Assembly (NCBI RefSeq): GCF_030269365.1
Contig: NZ_BSTF01000004.1
Span: forward strand, 372,001 to 436,000
DNA: 64,000 nt
From: Lentzea sp. NBRC 102530
Lineage (GTDB): Bacteria; Actinomycetota; Actinomycetes; Mycobacteriales; Pseudonocardiaceae
Direction: 5' to 3'
Position 1 is the stretch's first letter, and the number at the start of each line of letters is the position of its first letter. This document shows, piece by piece, positions 45,949 through 53,251 of this stretch. The notes beneath the pieces are model-generated. The model saw only the letters and a list, made by a program, of their open reading frames with translations, was not told the origin of the DNA and searched no databases. The position numbers and the translations under genes were made by a program.

Positions 45949-46074
45949 GTCATCGGCGTGGTCGTCGTTGGCGTGCCGCGGCGGAACCTTGCCAAGAGCG
46001 GCCTTGTAGCGCGTGCGGGCGCGTTGGTGGTTGCGGGTGAAGCCGAGGGCGACGCTGTACAGCCACGGCCCCGC
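45949..46074 (-). pseudogene. Remnant of ECF sigma factor region 2/linker
   Basis: In the same frame as the chimera, upstream of its first usable start: PWLYSVALGFTRNHQRARTR, then YKAALGKVPPRHANDDHADD. This is the end of sigma region 2 and the linker of an ECF sigma factor. An in-frame TAG (46077-46075) cuts it off, and no region 2.1-2.3 precedes it; the neighbouring kinase-like gene ends 23 bp away. Confidence 0.65.
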
Positions 46075-46099
46075 CTACGTCCGCGGGAGGAGGGCCGGT

Positions 46100-46687
46100 T
46101 CACGACTCGACCAGGCCCGGCCGTTCGGGGTGGTCGTAGCGCACGAAGAGGTCGGCCACCGGGTCGTAGTCGTCGAACGCGGGCAGCGTCCACTGCTCGG
46201 TGGTCTTGCGCTTCAGGGCACCGGGGGAGAGCCACAGGTGGACGGTGAGCTCGGCGGGCAGCCAGCGGTCCAGCATCAGGGTGCCGTCGACCAGCACGAC
46301 GCCGTTCTCCGGCAGGGCGACGTACTCGGCGCGGCTCGCCCGGTCGGTCGCCGCGTTCCACAACGAGGGCAGCACCCTGCCGTCGAGCGCCGGGTCGAGG
46401 ACCTCGCGCTGCAACCCCTTGTAGTCGAACCAGTCGTGCCGGTACGAGTACGAGTCGGTGCGGCCGTGTTCCAGCCGCACCGAAGCCGGGCGCAGGAAGT
46501 CCTGGAGGGACACCCGTCGCACCGCACGACCCAAGGCGCGCAACGGTTCCACGGCGGCGTCCGCGAGCTTGGCGGGATCGGCCGCGGGTGCGCCGTCGAT
46601 GAGCACGCGCACCCGTCCGTCGAGCTCCGACACCTGGTCGACGATCACGGCGACGAGCGCGTCGAAGGTCAGCGGCCGGACCTTCAC
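46100..46687 (-). CDS. Uridine-kinase-like protein lacking a canonical P-loop
   Basis: A 195-residue protein of the group annotated as uridine kinase in actinobacteria. The strand-loop RVRVLIDGAPAADPAKLADA replaces the GxxGxGKS/T of true kinases; LQDFLRPASVRLEHGRTDS and DWFDYKGLQREVLDPALDG follow the family pattern, and VLVDGTLMLDRWLPAELT is the later strand pair. It may bind nucleotides without kinase activity. GTG 46687 overlaps the stop of the DUF402 gene (GTGA), so the two are translationally coupled. Confidence 0.75.
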   Translation of the reverse strand: MKVRPLTFDALVAVIVDQVSELDGRVRVLIDGAPAADPAKLADAAVEPLRALGRAVRRVSLQDFLRPASVRLEHGRTDSYSYRHDWFDYKGLQREVLDPALDGRVLPSLWNAATDRASRAEYVALPENGVVLVDGTLMLDRWLPAELTVHLWLSPGALKRKTTEQWTLPAFDDYDPVADLFVRYDHPERPGLVES

Positions 46688-47241
46688 CGCCAGTCCACGG
46701 GTGGCTGCCAGTCCGCCCAGGCGGTGTCCCACCAGATCTCGCCGGACGCCAGCATCTTCTCGATCTTGAGACCCTCCGCCCGGATCTCCTCCGCCTCCTG
46801 GGCCGAGTACTTGCCCGCCGCGACCTGCTCCTCGAACTCGTCGAGGTCGCGCTGCGCCCACGTGCCGTCGGGCGCGAGGGTGTAGTCGAGCGCGTGGTCG
46901 AGGGTCTCGAAGCCGTCCTCGACGCGGCGGTAGGGCGCCTGGAGGTTCAGGTAGTAGTTGCCGAACGCCCTGTCGTCGCCCTTCCAGAACAGGTCGACCG
47001 AGTAGGCGTCCTGCGGGCGGTGCAGCATCAGCTTGCCGTGGCCGCGCCAGAAGCCGCGTTCGGGCTTGTCCCACGGGTGCGGGTGGTGGTGGTCGGGGTA
47101 GGTGAGCCGGGTACCCGGCTCCACGAACACCGCGAGCAGGCCCGGCTCGTCGACGATCACCCTGGTGGGCATCTCCGACCAGACCTTGCCGTGCAGCACC
47201 TCACGCCGCACCACGACCTCACCCGGCGTGAACGACCTCAT
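46684..47241 (-). CDS. DUF402 (FomD-like) protein
   Basis: A 185-residue soluble protein. The DUF402 core is recognisable: WRGHGKLMLHRPQDAYSVDL, FWKGDDRAFGNYYLNLQAPYRR, TLDHALDYTLAPDGTWAQRDLDEFEEQ in pieces. The FomD/Ntdp relatives are nucleoside di/triphosphatases with Asp and Glu metal ligands in this region. The end SGEIWWDTAWADWQPPVDW is typical of actinobacterial members. It overlaps the FAD monooxygenase by 23 bp at its start and the kinase-like gene by 4 bp at its end, making a tight operon. Confidence 0.85.
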   Translation of the reverse strand: MRSFTPGEVVVRREVLHGKVWSEMPTRVIVDEPGLLAVFVEPGTRLTYPDHHHPHPWDKPERGFWRGHGKLMLHRPQDAYSVDLFWKGDDRAFGNYYLNLQAPYRRVEDGFETLDHALDYTLAPDGTWAQRDLDEFEEQVAAGKYSAQEAEEIRAEGLKIEKMLASGEIWWDTAWADWQPPVDWR

Positions 47242-48493
47242 GCGGAGAATTTACGTGATCACGCTCCGCCGCGTCCTCGGCCAGCATCTTCCGCTTGAGC
47301 GGCGGCACGGCGTTCGTCACGCGCAGGAAGGTCCGCTGGAACGCCGCCGCGACCCGTCCGATCACGGGCTTGTGGACCAGGCTGCGGCCGTCCATCATCT
47401 CGCGCGACGCCTCGACGGCGTGGAACCCGTACTCGACCATCTCGCGCTCGTACTCGCCGATGGCCTGCACGGCGTCCTTACCTCGGTGGGCCTCGACGAG
47501 CTTGCGGCACAACAACTCCGCGTCCCGCAGCGCCGTGTTCGCGCCGATGCCGCGGCCGGGCGTCATGAGGTGCACCGAGTCGCCGATCATCGTGACGTTG
47601 CTCGGCTCCCACGGCTTCAGGCGCTCGGACGTGCGGACCTTGATCTGGAACACGGTCTCCGGCGTGGCGGCGGCGAAGAGCGCGCGCAGGTCCGGGTGGA
47701 ACCTCGGGGTGAGGTTCAGCACGACCTGCTTGAGTTCGGCCTGGCTCATGCCCTTCATGTCCGGGAACTTGTCGTGCGCGGCCGCGTAGCCCCACATGAT
47801 GTAGTCGTCCTCGACGCCCGTGCCGTCGAAGCGCATGACGTGCAGGATCACGAACTCGCCCTGCGGCCCGAACAGCAGTGTGATCCCGCCGTCGGCCAGC
47901 GGTGGCAGCAGCTTCACGTTCTCGTCGGTCATCGGCAGCTTGCCGGCGATCGACGTGATGCCGGTGTCGGCCACCCCGGCGTGCGGCAGCCGCTGGCGGC
48001 GCACCTTGGACTGGGCGCCGTCCGCGCCGACCAGGACGTCACCGGTCTCGGACGTGCCGTCGTCGAAGAACGCGGTGACCGTGCCGTCGTCGTTCTGCGT
48101 GTAGTGCGTGAACGTGCGGTCGAACCGGACGACGTCGTCCAGGCCGTTCAGCAACGCCGTGCGCATCGCGATCCGGCTCACGGACTTCTCGCTGCGGCTG
48201 TCGTCGAGGTCCGTCGCGATCTCGCCGACCAGCAGCTCCTTGTACTTCTCGGTGCGCATCACTATGTGTTTCGGTGGCCTGGCCGTGGTGCGGACGAACT
48301 CCGCGAACACCTCGGGCGGCAGGCAGCTGTGCAGCGCCTTGCTGCCGTCCGGGCTGATCCCGACCCGGTAGCCGATCAGCATGCTGCGCGGCGTGCGGTC
48401 GCGTTCGAACAGCGCCACGTCCACGCCGGCCTTCTTCAACCCGTGCGCCAGGCACAGGCCCCCGGTCCCGGCTCCGATGACGAGCACGCGCAT
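47219..48493 (-). CDS. FAD-dependent monooxygenase (group A, aromatic hydroxylase type)
   Basis: A 424-residue flavoprotein. FAD fingerprint RVLVIGAGTGGLCLAHGLKK, DG motif GDVLVGADGAQSKVRRQRL, and the GD motif NVTMIGDSVHLMTPGRGIGAN. Substrate unknown; the family includes salicylate and antibiotic hydroxylases. ATG 48493 has GGGGAG six bases upstream. A TATCTT/AAGATA dyad in the promoter suggests TetR-type control by a regulator outside the window. Downstream DUF402 and kinase-like genes overlap it and each other. Confidence 0.87.
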   Translation of the reverse strand: MRVLVIGAGTGGLCLAHGLKKAGVDVALFERDRTPRSMLIGYRVGISPDGSKALHSCLPPEVFAEFVRTTARPPKHIVMRTEKYKELLVGEIATDLDDSRSEKSVSRIAMRTALLNGLDDVVRFDRTFTHYTQNDDGTVTAFFDDGTSETGDVLVGADGAQSKVRRQRLPHAGVADTGITSIAGKLPMTDENVKLLPPLADGGITLLFGPQGEFVILHVMRFDGTGVEDDYIMWGYAAAHDKFPDMKGMSQAELKQVVLNLTPRFHPDLRALFAAATPETVFQIKVRTSERLKPWEPSNVTMIGDSVHLMTPGRGIGANTALRDAELLCRKLVEAHRGKDAVQAIGEYEREMVEYGFHAVEASREMMDGRSLVHKPVIGRVAAAFQRTFLRVTNAVPPLKRKMLAEDAAERDHVNSPHEVVHAG

Positions 48494-48515
48494 GACAAGC
48501 TCCCCTCAACCAAGT

Positions 48516-48534
48516 ATCTTAGTTGGGAAGATAT
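48516..48534. promoter_or_regulatory. Operator-like dyad TATCTT-N7-AAGATA
   Basis: Perfect 6+6 dyad, 22 bp upstream of the FAD monooxygenase start; a partly overlapping CCAA/TTGG pair (48511-48527) adds symmetry. Resembles TetR-type sites in front of flavin monooxygenases. Confidence 0.55.
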
Positions 48535-48553
48535 TCAGCTATTGAGACTCTTG

Positions 48554-50002
48554 TCAATCGTCCTGGCCGAGCCTCCGCAGCCGGGCCGTCGCGAGGGCGA
48601 GCCGGACGTCGTCCGGTGGCAGCAGCCTGACCAGCTGTTCCAGCGCCTCGACGTCGTGTTCGCCGGAGTCGGTCTGGGTGAACGTCCACAGGGCGTTCGC
48701 GTCGCCGCGCTGCAGGGCCGCCTTGCGCACACCGGTCGCGAGGTCGTCACGTTCGGCCAGCACGACCGGCGCCTCGGAACGGCGCAGCAGCGAGCCGCGG
48801 TATCGGCTGGTGGCGAGCGGCACGTCACCGTTCTGCAGGGCCGTGCGGACGCCGAGGAAGTCCGTCTCGACGTCGGCGGTCAGCCGGTACGGCCTGGTCG
48901 CCAGCACGTCGGTGCCCAGCTGGGCGCGCAGCCTGTGCAGTTCGGCGCGCACCGTCGTCGGGTTGCCGCGCTCGCCGTAGAGGTGCAGGGCGAGCTGGTC
49001 GGCGGTCAGCCTGCCCTGGAGCGTGAGCGCGCAGAGGATCTCCGCGTGCCGCAACGAGATCGGCACCTCACGGCCGTCCAGCACGACCTTGGGTTCGGGC
49101 AGCAGGAACGACAGCGACAGCATCCGGCGCCGGACGTGCCGCTGGCGTGGGACGCGCAGCAGGTAGCCGTTGGCGAGGGGTTCGAGCACCGCCTCGCGGC
49201 CGTCGGGGAGTTCGACGCGGTCCGCGGACACGTCCACGCGGGGCGGCAGCAGGCCGTACGGCTCGACGGCGACGACCCGGCCCGTCGGGCTGAGCAGCGC
49301 GCCCGGTTCGCCGCGCAACGCGATGAGGTGCCGCATGTTGCGCGCCCGCAGCTCCTCGTCCTGGGCGTGCATCCGGACGAGCATCTCCGACTCGGCGAGG
49401 CGGGCCGACGCCGAGACCAGCGCCACCATCGAGGGATGCACGGTCTCGATCGGGCCGCTCAGGTCGACGACCCCGATCGTGGTGCCCGTGTCGGGGTCGC
49501 GGATGGGGCTCGCCGCGCAGGTCCAGTGGTGGTACGTCCGCACCAGGTGCTCGGCCGAGTGGACCGTGACGGGGGCGTTGGTGGCGAGCGCGGTGCCCAT
49601 GCCGTTCGTGCCCGCCGCCCGCTCTGACCAGAGCGTTCCCTCGGCCAGGCCGACGCCCTCGGCGTGGGAGCGGGTGTCCTTGGAGCCCTCGCACCACAGG
49701 ATGTGCCCCTGGGCGTCCGCGACGATCATGATGTGCTTGGCCTCTTCGGCGAAGCCCAGCAACGTTTCCCGCAGGACCGGCAGCGTCGGGTGCAGCGGGT
49801 GCCGTTCGCGCAGGTCGGAGAGTTCGTCCGCGCCGAAGACCGTGGGGGCCGTGTGCAGGTCGGGATCGACGTTGGCGGCGAGTGACCGTTGCCACGACGC
49901 GGAAATCACTGAGCGTGGCGAATTGACCGTGCGAGTACCACTCAACACGGCATCTCTGACGCGACTCAGCAACAGTGCGTGTTGCCCGGGTTCGTGGGTC
50001 AC
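48554..50002 (-). CDS. GAF-domain transcriptional regulator (AcoR-like input, winged-helix output)
   Basis: A 482-residue regulator. The AcoR-like N-terminal part (SVISASWQRSLAANVDPDLH) and a GAF domain (about 75-210: AKHIMIVADAQGHILWCEGS, WSERAAGTNGMGTALATNAP, HHWTCAASPIRDPDTGTTIG, VVDLSG) resemble activators of acetoin and aldehyde dehydrogenase genes. There is no AAA+ sigma-54 domain; the C-terminal part instead has a winged-helix (ISLRHAEILCALTLQGRLTA, DQLALHLYGERGNPTTVRAE) of OmpR/SARP type. It is divergent from an aldehyde-dehydrogenase-like gene, the usual partner. GTG 50002 follows GGATGG; TTG 50023 opens the frame earlier. Confidence 0.8.
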   Translation of the reverse strand: MTHEPGQHALLLSRVRDAVLSGTRTVNSPRSVISASWQRSLAANVDPDLHTAPTVFGADELSDLRERHPLHPTLPVLRETLLGFAEEAKHIMIVADAQGHILWCEGSKDTRSHAEGVGLAEGTLWSERAAGTNGMGTALATNAPVTVHSAEHLVRTYHHWTCAASPIRDPDTGTTIGVVDLSGPIETVHPSMVALVSASARLAESEMLVRMHAQDEELRARNMRHLIALRGEPGALLSPTGRVVAVEPYGLLPPRVDVSADRVELPDGREAVLEPLANGYLLRVPRQRHVRRRMLSLSFLLPEPKVVLDGREVPISLRHAEILCALTLQGRLTADQLALHLYGERGNPTTVRAELHRLRAQLGTDVLATRPYRLTADVETDFLGVRTALQNGDVPLATSRYRGSLLRRSEAPVVLAERDDLATGVRKAALQRGDANALWTFTQTDSGEHDVEALEQLVRLLPPDDVRLALATARLRRLGQDD

Positions 50003-50018
50003 TGATCCATCCACGGCT

Positions 50019-50036
50019 TGCAACGAGCATGCAACG
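50019..50036. promoter_or_regulatory. Direct repeat TGCAACG at 11-bp spacing
   Basis: TGCAACG at 50019-50025 and 50030-50036, one helical turn apart, in the region between the divergent GAF regulator and aldehyde-dehydrogenase-like genes; a candidate binding site for the GAF regulator. Confidence 0.4.
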
Positions 50037-50119
50037 TTCTGCTGCCTACTTTCTCATTTCTCCCACCCCGTTCAGCCGGTGGGCACCTTTTTGGCAAGGA
50101 ATTCCGGCGAGGAGTCGAC

Positions 50120-51457
50120 ATGACGCAGTACGCGGCACCGGGGCGGCCCGGCAGCGTGGTCGCGTACCGGGCGAGGTACGACCACTTCATCGGCGGCGAC
50201 TACGTGGCGCCCGTGAGCGGCGAGTACGTCGAGAACGTCACGCCGGTCACCGGCGAGGTGTTCACCGAGGTCGCCCGCGGTACCGACGCCGACCGGGCCC
50301 GCGCGCTGCACGCGGCCTCCGGCGCCGCCCGCGCGTGGGGCGGCACGACGCCCCGCGAGCGCGCCACCGTGCTGGTCGAGATCGCGGACCGCATCGAGGA
50401 GCACGCGACCGAACTCGCCGTCGCCGAGACCTGGGACAACGGCAAGCCGGTCCGCGAGGCCCTGGTCGCCGACCTGCCGATGCTGATCGAGCTGTTCCGG
50501 CAGTACGCCGCGATCATCCGCACCGAGAACGGTGAGATCGAGCAGCTGGGCCGCAAGGCCGTCGACTACCGCTCGTTCCAGCCGCTCGGCGTCGTGCACG
50601 AGCGCGTCTCCTGGGCGTTCCCGCTGATGAACGCCTGCCGCGTGCTCGCCCCCGCGCTGGCCGCCGGCAACGCCGTGGTGCTGGAGCCCGCCCTGCAGAC
50701 GCCGGCCTCGATCCACGTCCTGCTGGGCGTGATCGCCGACCTGCTGCCGCCCGGGGTCGTCAACGTCGTCACCGGGTCGGACGACCACCCCGTGGTGGCG
50801 GGGCGGTGTCCGAACATCTTCTTCTCGGACGTCCTGGGGCAGCGTGACAACTTCCTGGACAAGGCACTGGAAGGCTTCGCGATGTTCGCGGCCAACCAGG
50901 GCGAGATCTCCACGGCGCCGTCCCGCGCGTTGATCCAGACCGCCGTCTACGAGGAGTTCCTGCAGCTCGCGACCGAGCGCACGCGGTCGTTGCGGCTCGG
51001 CGACCCGCTCGACACGGACACCATGGTCGGTGCGGTCGTGAGTCTTGCGCAGCGTGATCGAGTTCTTGCGTACGTCGAACGGGGCAAGGCCGAGGGCGCA
51101 CGTCTGGTGCTCGGCGGCGAGGCCTCCGGCCACTACGTCCAGCCGACGATCTTCGAGGGCGACCACCGCTCCGCCGTGTTCGCCGACGACGTGCTCGGCC
51201 CGGTCGTCTCCGTGACGCGCTTCGACGACCGCGACGACGCCGTGAAGATCGCCAACGAGGCCGCCACCCAGCTCGGCGCGGGTCTCTGGTGCCGCGACCT
51301 GGTGCTCGCGCACAACGTCGGGCAGGACCTGCGCGCCGAGCGGGTGTGGATCAACAACTACTACGCCTACCCGGCGAACACCGCCGTGCTCGCCGAGTAC
51401 CGGCGCGTGAAGCACCTGGTCGTCAGCTACTCGGACCGGGGCCAGGGCTACTTCTAG
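50120..51457 (+). CDS. Aldehyde-dehydrogenase-like pseudoenzyme
   Basis: A 445-residue homologue of acetaldehyde/chloroacetaldehyde-type aldehyde dehydrogenases, with an intact frame but a ruined active site. The start (RYDHFIGGDYVAP) and AVAETWDNGKPVREALVADLP match well. The oxyanion Asn of PWNFP is Ala166 (SWAFPL); the NAD-binding Lys of VLKPA is Glu189 (VVLEPA); about 45 residues including the catalytic Glu motif LELGGK are missing between VVTGSDD and GRCPNIFF (about 220-230); the nucleophile Cys of NQGEVCT is Ser264 (NQGEIST); and the FGGYKQSGIGRE block near the end is missing. True members have about 500 residues. Divergent from the GAF regulator; ends flush against the GH20 gene. Confidence 0.85.
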   Translation: MTQYAAPGRPGSVVAYRARYDHFIGGDYVAPVSGEYVENVTPVTGEVFTEVARGTDADRARALHAASGAARAWGGTTPRERATVLVEIADRIEEHATELAVAETWDNGKPVREALVADLPMLIELFRQYAAIIRTENGEIEQLGRKAVDYRSFQPLGVVHERVSWAFPLMNACRVLAPALAAGNAVVLEPALQTPASIHVLLGVIADLLPPGVVNVVTGSDDHPVVAGRCPNIFFSDVLGQRDNFLDKALEGFAMFAANQGEISTAPSRALIQTAVYEEFLQLATERTRSLRLGDPLDTDTMVGAVVSLAQRDRVLAYVERGKAEGARLVLGGEASGHYVQPTIFEGDHRSAVFADDVLGPVVSVTRFDDRDDAVKIANEAATQLGAGLWCRDLVLAHNVGQDLRAERVWINNYYAYPANTAVLAEYRRVKHLVVSYSDRGQGYF

Positions 51458-53023
51458 TCACTTCTTCCAGGGCACCTGGGGGCTCGCGTAGAACCCGATC
51501 CCCTGCACCTTCCACCGCGGCGCCTGCGCACCGAGCCGCGGCGCGAACCGCTCCCAGTTGTGCGTGCTCGCCTGGGCCCAGCCCAGTTCCGCCGCCACCG
51601 GGAGCCTGGGGAAGGCCATGTACTCGATGTCGCTCGAGGTCCTGATGGTCTCGGTCCACAGTGGAGCCTCGACGCCGCGGACGTTCTGCTCGGCCACGCC
51701 CTGCAGGTAGGCGCCGGGGTTCCAGTTGTAGGAGTCCTTCACCTCGACCAGCCCCGCCCAGTCCAGGCCGAGCTTGGTGTCCTTGTCGTACTTCATGTCG
51801 AGGTAGATCTTGTTCGCCGGCGACATCAGCACCTTGTTGCCGCGCCTGGCCGCCGCGGCCACGTTCTCGTCCGTCGTGGTGGTGCCCCAGAACTGCGGGA
51901 TCGTGCCGGTGTCCTCGGTGGTCTTGACGAACTCGTGCCACCCGACCGTCGTCTTGCCGTACTTCTTCACCAGCGGCAGGACCCGGTCCATGAACTTCCG
52001 GTAGTCGGCGTCCGGCGTCGACAGCGCCTCGTCGCCGCCGATGTGGAAGTACGGGCCCGGCGTGATGGCGGCTACTTCTTTGATCACGTCCTCGACGAAC
52101 CTGTACGTGATGTCCTCGTCGATGCAGAGGGAGCTGAACCCGACCTCGGTCCCCGTGTACAGCGGGCGCTTCTTGCCGTCGCAGTTGAGTTCGGCGTAGC
52201 TGGCCTGGGCTGCGTTGGTGTGGCCCGGCATGTCGAACTCGGGGATCGTGGTGATGCCGCGATCGGCCGCGTACGCGACCAGGTCCTTGTACTGCGCCTG
52301 GGTGTAGAAGAGCTTGCCCGTCCGGCCGCCCACCTCGGTGCTGCCGCCGATCTTCGTCAGCTCGGGCCAGCTCTTGATCTCCAGCCGCCAGCCCTGGTCG
52401 TCGCTCAGGTGGAGGTGGAAGTAGTTGATCTTGAACGCCGCGATCTGGTCGATGTAGCGCTTGACCTGGTCCGTCGTGAAGAAGTGCCTCGACACGTCCA
52501 GCATGGCGCCGCGGTGGTGGTACCTGGGGTGGTCGAGGATGCTGGCGCCGGGGACCCGCCACGGGCCCTGCTGCTTGGTCTTGGCTTCGGTTTTCGCCGG
52601 GAGCAGTTGCCTCAGCGTTTGGACGGCGTTGAAGTGGCCTGCCGGGGTGTTGGCTCGGATGACCACCTGCTTGGGGGTCACGTCCAGTTGGTAGCCCTCC
52701 GGGCCCGTTTTCGGGTCTGCGCCTCCGGTGAGGACTATGCCGTCGCCTTGGACCTGGTTTGTGATCGGCAGGGGGTAGCCCGTGCTCGGGCGGAGGATGC
52801 TCGCCAGCAGCTCGGCCGGCTTCCTGGCGTCCTCGGTGGCCAGTTGGATCTTGGCTGTTGTGGTCAGGGTGAAGGTGATGTCTGGGCGGGGTTGGACCTG
52901 GGCCGGTTGGGGGACCAGTTCCTGCAGGGTGGTGGCGGGGGCCGCCGCTGCTGTCTCGGTCACCAGCACTCCTGATCCGGCGATCATCAGCGCTGCCAGC
53001 GCTGCCTTGAGTTTTGTGGTCAC
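51458..53023 (-). CDS. Secreted GH20 beta-N-acetylhexosaminidase
   Basis: A 521-residue exported enzyme that removes terminal GlcNAc/GalNAc from chito-oligosaccharides. Signal peptide 1-28 (LKAALAALMIAGSGVLV, cut near AAAA-PA), GH20b-type N-terminal domain 33-160, and the catalytic barrel from residue 165: GAMLDVSRHFFTTDQVKRYI, FHLHLSDDQGWRLEI, PEFDMPGHTNAA, and the catalytic pair Asp331-Glu332 in FHIGGDEA. Later Trp residues (PQFWGTTTT, SYNWNPGAYL, EAPLWTET) line the pocket. GTG 53023. A DasR-like site 75 bp upstream fits control by amino-sugar supply. The stop abuts that of the convergent aldehyde-dehydrogenase-like gene. Confidence 0.95.
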   Translation of the reverse strand: MTTKLKAALAALMIAGSGVLVTETAAAAPATTLQELVPQPAQVQPRPDITFTLTTTAKIQLATEDARKPAELLASILRPSTGYPLPITNQVQGDGIVLTGGADPKTGPEGYQLDVTPKQVVIRANTPAGHFNAVQTLRQLLPAKTEAKTKQQGPWRVPGASILDHPRYHHRGAMLDVSRHFFTTDQVKRYIDQIAAFKINYFHLHLSDDQGWRLEIKSWPELTKIGGSTEVGGRTGKLFYTQAQYKDLVAYAADRGITTIPEFDMPGHTNAAQASYAELNCDGKKRPLYTGTEVGFSSLCIDEDITYRFVEDVIKEVAAITPGPYFHIGGDEALSTPDADYRKFMDRVLPLVKKYGKTTVGWHEFVKTTEDTGTIPQFWGTTTTDENVAAAARRGNKVLMSPANKIYLDMKYDKDTKLGLDWAGLVEVKDSYNWNPGAYLQGVAEQNVRGVEAPLWTETIRTSSDIEYMAFPRLPVAAELGWAQASTHNWERFAPRLGAQAPRWKVQGIGFYASPQVPWKK

Positions 53024-53097
53024 GCCGTCCGTCCTCCTGGGTCCCTGGGGGTGCGGGGGCGGCGTTCGATCACCGTTTCAGGGGGTGCGGTGGGTGT

Positions 53098-53113
53098 CAA
53101 GGTTCAGACCAAT
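53098..53113. promoter_or_regulatory. Possible DasR-responsive element (dre)
   Basis: CAAGGTTCAGACCAAT upstream of the GH20 gene keeps the right half GACCA and the GGT of the dre consensus (ACTGGTCTAGACCACT, from memory): 10 of 16 positions. Position and target gene suit the GntR-type GlcNAc regulator DasR. Confidence 0.4.
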
Positions 53114-53172
53114 TTCTGCGGGCGCACCGGGTCCGTGGCGTTCCCCTGTCGCGTAGAGCGGCTGCCGGTTGC

Positions 53173-53199
53173 GTTGGCGGTGGGGACCCCACCGCCAAC
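53173..53199 (-). terminator. Terminator after the CYTH-CHAD gene
   Basis: GTTGGCGGTGG pairs with CCACCGCCAAC (11 bp, loop GGACC), 52 bases past the stop at 53252. Confidence 0.65.
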
Positions 53200-53251
53200 C
53201 CCGCGCGTCGAGTGCGGCTCAAGGACGGCTCGCCCTCGGCTTCGCCTGCCG

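Noticed and set aside
47102..49627. Plus-strand frame of 841 codons
   Set aside because: Spans two clearly coding minus-strand genes (FAD monooxygenase and GAF regulator) and shows no protein signatures.
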